Shown: positions 1 to 6,109 of the stretch, piece after piece
How positions within the stretch are numbered: the first letter of the stretch is position 1
Layout: each line of letters begins with the position of its first letter
Origin: an uncultured Gallionellaceae bacterium
GTDB lineage: Bacteria > Pseudomonadota > Gammaproteobacteria > Burkholderiales > Sulfuricellaceae
DNA: 6,109 bases
Direction: 5' to 3'
Assembly (NCBI GenBank): GCA_937873435.1
Contig: CALMWM010000561.1
Span: forward strand, 1-6,109
Made by a program: the position numbers and the translations under genes
Notes under the pieces: model-generated
Databases searched by the model: none
The model's input: only the letters and a program-made list of their open reading frames with translations
Told to the model about the DNA's origin: nothing

Positions 1-738
1 AAATTTCTATTCCTGCCGCAAGGCGAAGACCCGGACAGCTATATCCGCAGCCAAGGTAAGGCGGCATTTGAGGGTTTTTTGGCGGAAGCAATGCCGTTGT
101 CGCAATTCTTGTTGCGCGAATTGGCGGGGCGCGTGGAGATGCAGACCTCGGAGGGGAGGGCGCATCTGGTCCAGATGGCGCAGCCCCTGTTGCAGCAAAT
201 TACCGCGCCGACCTTGAGTCTGATGTTGCGCAAGCGTTTGGCGGAATTGGCGGATATCGCCCAGACTGAATTGGAAGGTTTGTATCAAGTCAAGCCGGTT
301 GCCAGGAAGGTTGTGGCTGCCCCGCATCGGTCGCGCAAGCCGGTGTCGCTGGAAAGGAAACTGCTTCAGTTGTTGTTGTTTCAGCCTGACTTGGCAAAGC
401 GCCTCGATGAGGGGGGGCGCGTAGGACAAACGGGATTGTTGTCGGCGCTGCTTGAATTTGCAAAAAACGCCCAAAGTTTGTCTACAGCCGGCTTGATCGA
501 GCATTTTCGCGATACGTCTCATGGCGAGGTGCTGGAAGAAATCGCCGGTGAAATTCTTCAGTGGGATGTCGAATTCGATGCGCCTGCAGAGTTCGATGGC
601 GTAATGACGAAGCTGCGTGAAAAGGTGCACAAGGCAAAAATCGACATGCTGTTGTCCCAGGCGAAAGATCGGGGGTTGACCTCCGATGAAAAAGGGTTGC
701 TTCAAGAATTGTTACGCGGTATCGCAGCGAATTCATGA
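1..738 (+). CDS. dnaG: DNA primase DnaG, C-terminal part (5' truncated by window)
   Basis: Primase makes the short RNA primers for lagging-strand and origin synthesis and is recruited by the replicative helicase DnaB. The open frame runs from base 1, so the true start lies outside the window; 245 codons plus a TGA stop are visible. The fragment opens with the end of the Toprim catalytic domain, including the conserved GEDPD acidic motif (fragment residues 8-12) and the following SYIRSQGKAAFE segment. After this come the AMPLSQFLLREL and EGRAHLVQMAQPLL stretches typical of DnaG. The last ~140 residues are helical, Leu/Glu/Lys-rich and match the expected helicase-binding C-terminal domain. The N-terminal zinc-binding domain and most of the catalytic core are not visible. 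The gene ends 54 bp before rpoD, the usual order of the rpsU-dnaG-rpoD operon. Leucine is often encoded by TTG here, but nothing suggests damage or transfer. Confidence 0.95.
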   Translation, partial: KFLFLPQGEDPDSYIRSQGKAAFEGFLAEAMPLSQFLLRELAGRVEMQTSEGRAHLVQMAQPLLQQITAPTLSLMLRKRLAELADIAQTELEGLYQVKPVARKVVAAPHRSRKPVSLERKLLQLLLFQPDLAKRLDEGGRVGQTGLLSALLEFAKNAQSLSTAGLIEHFRDTSHGEVLEEIAGEILQWDVEFDAPAEFDGVMTKLREKVHKAKIDMLLSQAKDRGLTSDEKGLLQELLRGIAANS

Positions 739-749
739 TGGCTTTGATG

Positions 750-755
750 TATAAT
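750..755 (+). promoter_or_regulatory. Possible -10 element (TATAAT) of a rpoD-proximal promoter
   Basis: A perfect TATAAT hexamer lies in the dnaG-rpoD gap, 38 bp before the chosen rpoD start. No good TTGACA-like -35 hexamer sits 15-18 bp upstream; that stretch reads roughly gcgaat. The TG just before the hexamer is one base off the extended -10 position. It could be a weak or activator-dependent promoter giving rpoD transcription independent of dnaG, or a chance match. Confidence 0.35.
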
Positions 756-792
756 GCACGGTTTTTCCAATTCTTCTTGGGAACGAACGGTT

Positions 793-2685
<1,893 letters not shown>

Positions 2686-2702
2686 GTTTTAGTTGAAGTA
2701 CC

Positions 2703-2779
2703 GGGCCTGTAGCTCAGTTGGTTAGAGCAGAGGACTCATAATCCTTTGGTCCACGGTTCAAGTCCGTGCGGGCCCACCA
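2703..2779 (+). tRNA. tRNA with CAT anticodon, probably tRNA-Ile2 (AUA-decoding)
   Basis: A complete 77-nt cloverleaf can be folded by hand. The 7-bp acceptor stem pairs 2703-2709 with 2769-2775 (one U-G pair). The D stem is GCTC/GAGC, the anticodon stem pairs 2730-2734 with 2742-2746, the variable loop has 5 nt, and the T stem pairs 2752-2756 with 2764-2768. Discriminator A and an encoded CCA end at 2779. The anticodon CAT is at 2737-2739. CAT can mean initiator Met, elongator Met or Ile2. Initiator is excluded by the paired G1-C72 and the lack of three G-C pairs at the base of the anticodon stem. The acceptor stem has C4-G69 and C5-G68, which in E. coli are the pairs that let the lysidine synthase TilS choose tRNA-Ile2 over elongator Met. 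The stretch ACTCATAATC...TTGGTC also resembles E. coli Ile2. A tRNA here is near certain; the isoleucine identity is likely (about 0.7). Confidence 0.95.
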
Positions 2780-2784
2780 AAAAC

Positions 2785-2814
2785 AAAAGGCTAGATGAAA
2801 ATCTAGCCTTTTTT
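2785..2814 (+). terminator. Rho-independent terminator, probably bidirectional
   Basis: A perfect 8-bp stem (GGCTAGAT/ATCTAGCC) closed by a GAAA tetraloop is flanked by AAAA and TTTT, extending pairing to 12 bp. Six T residues follow on the plus strand. It starts 5 nt after the tRNA CCA end and should end the rpoD-tRNA transcript. On the minus strand the hairpin is followed by a T-rich tract (TTTTGTTTTT), and it lies about 20 bp beyond the stop of the convergent ATP-grasp gene, so it probably terminates that transcript too. Confidence 0.92.
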
Positions 2815-2833
2815 CATTGTGCTGGCGATGCGG

Positions 2834-4084
2834 TTAAGCCACGAATACCGGCGCGAATCCCCCGCCCAGGGTGCGGAAATTGGTGGTTTGTCCTCGATAA
2901 AGCCGTGCAGCGAGCAATTGCACCTTGCCGCGGTAGGCGTAGCAGCGCAAATCCACTTTCATGGCGACCGTTTCATCTCCTAGCTGGATCTCTTGCTGGT
3001 GCGCCGGGGCCAATGTTTGGGCAACGTATTCGCCGTTGATGATTTCACCCCATACCCTTTTGGTCAGTTTGTCGCCGCGGTAGGCGCCTTTGCTGCCGAA
3101 ACCGGAAACCGGTTTGAAAAACAGCTTGCGCCGGTTCGCCCACAGCTTTTCTGCAGAAGCCGGATCGACAAGGGTCGTTGCCGGGATAACTTTGCTGACC
3201 TGTTGCGCCAGTGGCTCGGGTAATCCCCATTCGTGTAGCAGGGAAGCATTTCCCAGTGGGATCAGGTTGCGTTTGTCGGCATACAGGGCGTGGTTGCGAG
3301 GGTGCGGCGTCAGCGCGACTTCGCCGGCCAAATAGGTATCCCGCAAGGCAGGATGGCGCGGGTTTTCGAGATAAAAATCGGTCAGCCGGTTGTACACCAT
3401 GTCGATCCGGGTTTCTCCATGCCACAGTGCGCCATCGCGTGGCGTCAGTTCAGCAGGGTCGGCGACGATGGCGTGGATGCCGTGCTCGCGAAACATTTCC
3501 CGGCACAGGATGAATTCGGGGTAAAGAAACTGGTTCTCGGGCACTTCGTCAACGATGGCGACCGTGTTTAACACTTGCTCGCCCCTTTGGAGGCGCCATT
3601 CGGTCAGCAGCATGGTGAACCAGTCCGCGGTCAAATGCCGAAGAAGCTCTCCGCTGGTTTGCTGTTGGCGGTTCTCATTCCAGGCTTGAGTGAGAATGGT
3701 GTTGAGAAATCCGCCTCCGGCATTGGAGTTGACTTCTATGAGGCGCAGCCCGTCTGGCGTCAGATGAAAGTCGAATGCGACGAAGGCGCCAGGTGAACCG
3801 GGATCGAAACGGGCAATGGCGGGTGCCTTGCTCAGTGCCTCACGCTGGTAGTCCGGTAGTGCCAGGGCTTGTTCCACGGCAGCGGCAAGAGCGGCAATCT
3901 GAGCTGACTGGGTATGCGTAATGGTGACGGACGCGGCGGAAAACAGGTGGGCACGGCCTTCACGCATATCCTTGAAAGAAGCGTTTCCTTCTGCGTTATT
4001 CCATAATTCCCGCAGGATTTCCCAGGCTCGCCCATCGGCTGAGGATGTTGGATGTGCGTGCTGTGTGCGATGAGAGTGGGGCAA
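2834..4084 (-). CDS. ATP-grasp-type enzyme of unknown substrate, probably circularly permuted
   Basis: The 416-aa reading frame is convergent with rpoD-tRNA and divergent from leuC. ATP-grasp enzymes join a carboxylate, activated as acyl-phosphate, to an amine or thiol. Visible motifs, in order: a FDFHLTPDGL-RLIEVNSNAGGG segment (about 104-125) with E117, N119 and N121, resembling the metal-binding acidic/Asn motif of ATP-grasp folds; a Rossmann-like stretch (about 172-235: TVAIVDEVPENQ, HGIHAIVADP, IDMVYNRL) resembling a pre-ATP-grasp domain; then FFKPVSGFGSKGAYRG (322-337), which looks like the nucleotide-binding Lys and glycine-rich loop; and finally KVDLRCYAYRG and RLYRGQTTNFR (376-404). 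The E-x-N motif coming before the Lys/Gly loop is the reverse of the usual order and suggests circular permutation, as in glutathionylspermidine-synthase-like proteins. There is no signal peptide or membrane segment. Start: the frame is closed by a stop at 4109-4111 and has no ATG or GTG before the family-like sequence, so TTG at 4084 with an AGG 8 nt upstream is chosen; the next ATG (codon 40) has no good ribosome site. Substrate unknown. Confidence 0.85.
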   Translation of the reverse strand: MPHSHRTQHAHPTSSADGRAWEILRELWNNAEGNASFKDMREGRAHLFSAASVTITHTQSAQIAALAAAVEQALALPDYQREALSKAPAIARFDPGSPGAFVAFDFHLTPDGLRLIEVNSNAGGGFLNTILTQAWNENRQQQTSGELLRHLTADWFTMLLTEWRLQRGEQVLNTVAIVDEVPENQFLYPEFILCREMFREHGIHAIVADPAELTPRDGALWHGETRIDMVYNRLTDFYLENPRHPALRDTYLAGEVALTPHPRNHALYADKRNLIPLGNASLLHEWGLPEPLAQQVSKVIPATTLVDPASAEKLWANRRKLFFKPVSGFGSKGAYRGDKLTKRVWGEIINGEYVAQTLAPAHQQEIQLGDETVAMKVDLRCYAYRGKVQLLAARLYRGQTTNFRTLGGGFAPVFVA

Positions 4085-4238
4085 ACGGAAAACCTGCGAT
4101 AAAAGTTCTTATGCTGCTAAAAACATACAGGCGGAATTGCCTTGAGTCTGCGTCGGGAGGGCGTTTGCTGTAGGCTGCTCTACCCGAGCTAACCTTAGTA
4201 TGAAATAATACCAGCTTTCCTCCGATACGGAACTCAGT
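4085..4238. other. Divergent intergenic region between the ATP-grasp gene and leuC
   Basis: This 154-bp gap should hold the promoters for both divergent genes. I searched for -35/-10 pairs and found only weak candidates toward leuC, such as TTGCTG at 4165-4170 followed by poor -10 matches and an AATAAT at 4204-4209 without a fitting -35. Short 4-bp inverted repeats (GTAG/CTAC near 4170-4183, GCTC/GAGC at 4177-4189) are too small to call an operator or attenuator. The ATG at 4200 meets a stop after one codon. I see no leucine-rich leader peptide. Confidence 0.5.
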
Positions 4239-5639
4239 GTGCAAACGCTTTACGACAAATTATGGCAATCCCATGTGGTGCATGAGGAAGCCGACGGTAC
4301 CGCGCTGTTATATATCGATCGCCATCTTCTGCACGAAGTGACCAGTCCGCAAGCCTTCGAGGGGTTACGTCTGGCTGGACGCAAGCCGTGGCGCTTGTCC
4401 GCCAACCTGGCGGTGGCCGATCATAACGTGCCGACCACCGGCCGCGAGCATGGCATTGCCGACCCTATTTCGCGCTTGCAAGTGGAGACGCTCGACGACA
4501 ATTGCGCCAACTTCGGGATTACCGAATTCAAGATGGGCGACATCCGCCAGGGTATCGTTCACGTGATTGGCCCGGAACAGGGGGCAACGCTGCCCGGCAT
4601 GACGGTGGTGTGCGGCGATTCGCATACCAGCACCCACGGCGCGTTCGCCGCGCTCGCGCATGGCATCGGCACCAGCGAAGTGGAGCATGTGCTGGCGACT
4701 CAATGCCTGTTGCAGAAGAAATCCAAAACCTTGTTGGTCAAAGTGGAAGGTGCACTAGGCAAGGGGGTGACCGCCAAGGACATCGCGCTGGCGGTGATCG
4801 GCAGGATCGGCACGGCGGGCGGTACCGGCTATGCCATCGAATTCGCCGGAGCGGCGATTCGCGCGCTTTCCATGGAAGGGCGCATGACCTTGTGCAACAT
4901 GGCCATCGAGGCGGGGGCGCGCGCCGGCATGGTGGCGGCGGACGAGACCACTATCGACTACATCAAGGGGCGTCCTTTTGCGCCGCAGGGCGATCTGTGG
5001 GACAAGGCCGTGGCCTATTGGAAAACTTTGCATAGCGACGACGGCGCGCATTTCGATATAACGGTAGAGTTCGATGGTGACGCGATCAAGCCGCAAGTGA
5101 CCTGGGGTACTTCGCCGGAAATGGTGGTGGCGGTGGACGGGTGCGTTCCCGATCCCGCTCGCGAAGCCGATCTGGTCAAACGTGGCGGCATGGAGCGGGC
5201 CTTGGCCTACATGGGCTTGCAAGCCAATATGCCGATTGCCGAGATCGCCGTGGACAAGGTGTTTATTGGGTCCTGCACCAATTCGCGGATCGAGGATTTG
5301 CGCGCGGCAGCTGCCGTGTCCAAAGGCAAGCATAAGGCTGCTAGTGTCAAGCAAGTGCTGGTGGTGCCGGGTTCCGGTCTGGTCAAGCAGCAGGCCGAGG
5401 CGGAAGGCTTGGACAAGATTTTTATCGCTGCCGGTTTCGAGTGGCGCGATCCCGGTTGCTCGATGTGTTTGGCCATGAATGCGGATCGTCTGGAGCCGGG
5501 CGAGCGCTGCGCATCGACTTCCAACCGAAATTTCGAGGGACGCCAGGGGCCGGGCGGACGGACGCACCTGGTTAGCCCGGAAATGGCGGCGGCAGCAGCG
5601 ATAGCAGGACATTTCGCGGATGTTCGGGCTTGGTTGTGA
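4239..5639 (+). CDS. leuC: 3-isopropylmalate dehydratase large subunit LeuC
   Basis: With LeuD, LeuC forms the isomerase that converts 2-isopropylmalate to 3-isopropylmalate in leucine biosynthesis, using a [4Fe-4S] cluster as in aconitase. The protein is 466 aa, the same length as E. coli LeuC, and matches it along its full length. Cluster ligands are visible as Cys346 (FIGSCTNSRIEDLR), Cys407 and Cys410 (PGCSMCLAMN). Other family motifs include LLYIDRHLLHEVTSPQAF near the N terminus, GDSHTSTHGAF from residue 126, and GERCASTSNRNFEGRQG from residue 421, which supplies substrate- and cluster-contacting residues. The start is GTG at 4239, aligned with the E. coli start (M-x-T-L-Y); the only in-frame ATG just upstream is followed by a stop. 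A weak GGA lies 8 nt before the start. It heads a run with the lipoprotein gene 30 bp downstream and leuD. No leucine-dependent attenuator was seen. Confidence 0.98.
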   Translation: MQTLYDKLWQSHVVHEEADGTALLYIDRHLLHEVTSPQAFEGLRLAGRKPWRLSANLAVADHNVPTTGREHGIADPISRLQVETLDDNCANFGITEFKMGDIRQGIVHVIGPEQGATLPGMTVVCGDSHTSTHGAFAALAHGIGTSEVEHVLATQCLLQKKSKTLLVKVEGALGKGVTAKDIALAVIGRIGTAGGTGYAIEFAGAAIRALSMEGRMTLCNMAIEAGARAGMVAADETTIDYIKGRPFAPQGDLWDKAVAYWKTLHSDDGAHFDITVEFDGDAIKPQVTWGTSPEMVVAVDGCVPDPAREADLVKRGGMERALAYMGLQANMPIAEIAVDKVFIGSCTNSRIEDLRAAAAVSKGKHKAASVKQVLVVPGSGLVKQQAEAEGLDKIFIAAGFEWRDPGCSMCLAMNADRLEPGERCASTSNRNFEGRQGPGGRTHLVSPEMAAAAAIAGHFADVRAWL

Positions 5640-5658
5640 AAATTATCGGCGTGTATTC

Positions 5659-5663
5659 AGGAG
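5659..5663 (+). promoter_or_regulatory. Strong Shine-Dalgarno site of the entericidin-type gene
   Basis: AGGAG sits 6 nt before the ATG at 5670. It is the best ribosome binding site in the window, clearly stronger than those of leuC and leuD. It supports the reality and start of this small gene and suggests high translation of the lipoprotein relative to its neighbours. Confidence 0.8.
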
Positions 5664-5669
5664 ATAGTC

Positions 5670-5798
5670 ATGTTTAAAAAAATTGTTGCGTTGCTGATGG
5701 TGGGCTCGATGTTCGCGTTGGTCGGTTGCAATACCGTGCATGGTGTCGGGAAGGATATCGAAAAGGGCGGCGAGGCCATTCAGAAGGCAGTCAAGTAA
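5670..5798 (+). CDS. Entericidin A/B family small lipoprotein
   Basis: A 42-aa protein that is easily missed because of its size. Residues 1-19 form a lipoprotein signal peptide: FKK basic start, hydrophobic core IVALLMVGSMFALVG, and a lipobox L17-V18-G19-C20. Lipidation and cleavage would leave a mature peptide of about 23 residues beginning CNTVHGVGKDIEKGGEAI. This closely matches the mature E. coli entericidins EcnA (CNTARGFGEDI) and EcnB (CNTTRGVGEDI). The residue after the Cys is Asn, not Asp, which in enterobacterial rules favours transport to the outer membrane. In E. coli, EcnA and EcnB are described as an antidote/toxin lipoprotein pair; only one copy is seen here, so a toxin-antidote role cannot be assumed. 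The gene lies 30 bp after leuC, and its TAA directly abuts the leuD ATG, so it is almost surely co-transcribed with leuCD. Confidence 0.92.
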   Translation: MFKKIVALLMVGSMFALVGCNTVHGVGKDIEKGGEAIQKAVK

Positions 5799-6109
5799 AT
5801 GGATAAATTTACCCGCCTGGATGGACTGGTGGCGCCGCTGGATCGCGCCAACGTCGATACCGACGCGATCATTCCCAAACAATTTCTCAAATCGATCAAG
5901 CGCAGCGGCTTCGGCCCGAACCTGTTCGACGAATGGCGCTATCTGGATCATGGCGAACCGGGGATGGACAATTCCAGGCGCCCGTTGAATCCCGATTTCG
6001 TGCTCAATCAGGCTCGCTACCGAGGGGCTGAAATCCTGCTGGCGCGCGAGAATTTCGGCTGTGGATCGAGTCGCGAACATGCGCCGTGGGCGCTGCTGGA
6101 TTACGGCGA
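5799..6109 (+). CDS. leuD: 3-isopropylmalate dehydratase small subunit LeuD (3' truncated by window)
   Basis: LeuD is the swivel subunit that completes the active site of isopropylmalate isomerase with LeuC. The first 103 codons are visible, about half of the usual ~200-215 aa. The N terminus has the family pattern GLVAPLDRANVDTDAIIPKQFLK, in which the N-x-D-T-D-x-I-I-P-x-x-F stretch is diagnostic, followed by GPNLFDEWRYLD and LNPDFVLNQ. From residue 85, NFGCGSSREHAPWAL is the conserved substrate-recognition loop. The ATG at 5799 follows the TAA of the lipoprotein gene with no gap. The only ribosome-site candidate is AAGG at 5784-5787, 11 nt upstream and inside the lipoprotein gene, so translation is probably coupled to it. 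No frameshift or other damage in the visible part. Confidence 0.97.
   Translation, partial: MDKFTRLDGLVAPLDRANVDTDAIIPKQFLKSIKRSGFGPNLFDEWRYLDHGEPGMDNSRRPLNPDFVLNQARYRGAEILLARENFGCGSSREHAPWALLDYG

Noticed and set aside
7..705. Long minus-strand reading frame (232 aa) opposite dnaG
   Set aside because: It lies fully antisense to a convincing DnaG sequence, and its His/Gln/Arg-rich composition is typical of a frame shadow.
4177..4189. GCTC/GAGC inverted repeat upstream of leuC
   Set aside because: A 4-bp stem is expected by chance in a region this long; not enough for an operator or attenuator.
5141..5180. Arg-Ser repeat peptide in an alternative plus frame
   Set aside because: It comes from the out-of-frame reading of a CGATCCCGCTCGCGA-like stretch inside leuC, whose own frame is fully conserved there.

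Overview
The window looks like chromosomal housekeeping DNA from a Betaproteobacterium, possibly near the Nitrosomonadales/Gallionellaceae. This rests on the remembered gene order dnaG-rpoD-tRNA and leuC-entericidin-leuD, and on proteins that read like beta/gamma-proteobacterial orthologues. The genus assignment is a guess. Nothing points to a mobile element, phage, CRISPR array or recent transfer.

Layout. Bases 1-738 are the 3' end of dnaG (primase), followed after 54 bp by rpoD (793-2685, 630 aa), the primary sigma factor. This is the distal part of the classical macromolecular-synthesis operon. A CAU-anticodon tRNA (2703-2779), best read as the AUA-decoding tRNA-Ile2, starts 17 bp after the rpoD stop. 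It is followed by a strong GAAA-loop hairpin terminator (2785-2814). That terminator also has a T-rich tract on the other strand, so it can serve the convergent gene too.

On the minus strand lies an uncharacterised ATP-grasp-type enzyme (2834-4084, 416 aa from a TTG start). Its motif order suggests a circularly permuted ATP-grasp fold. A 154-bp divergent intergenic region (4085-4238) separates it from the leucine genes.

From 4239 onward the plus strand carries leuC (466 aa, GTG start), a 42-aa entericidin-type lipoprotein gene (5670-5798), and the first half of leuD (5799 to the window end). LeuC and LeuD form isopropylmalate isomerase of leucine biosynthesis. The lipoprotein sits inside the operon, and its stop codon directly abuts the leuD start codon.

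The points most worth a second look are the unassigned ATP-grasp enzyme, the lone entericidin-like lipoprotein wedged between two subunits of one enzyme, and the probable co-transcription of the AUA-decoding tRNA with the primary sigma factor. I do not see a clearly new multi-gene system here.
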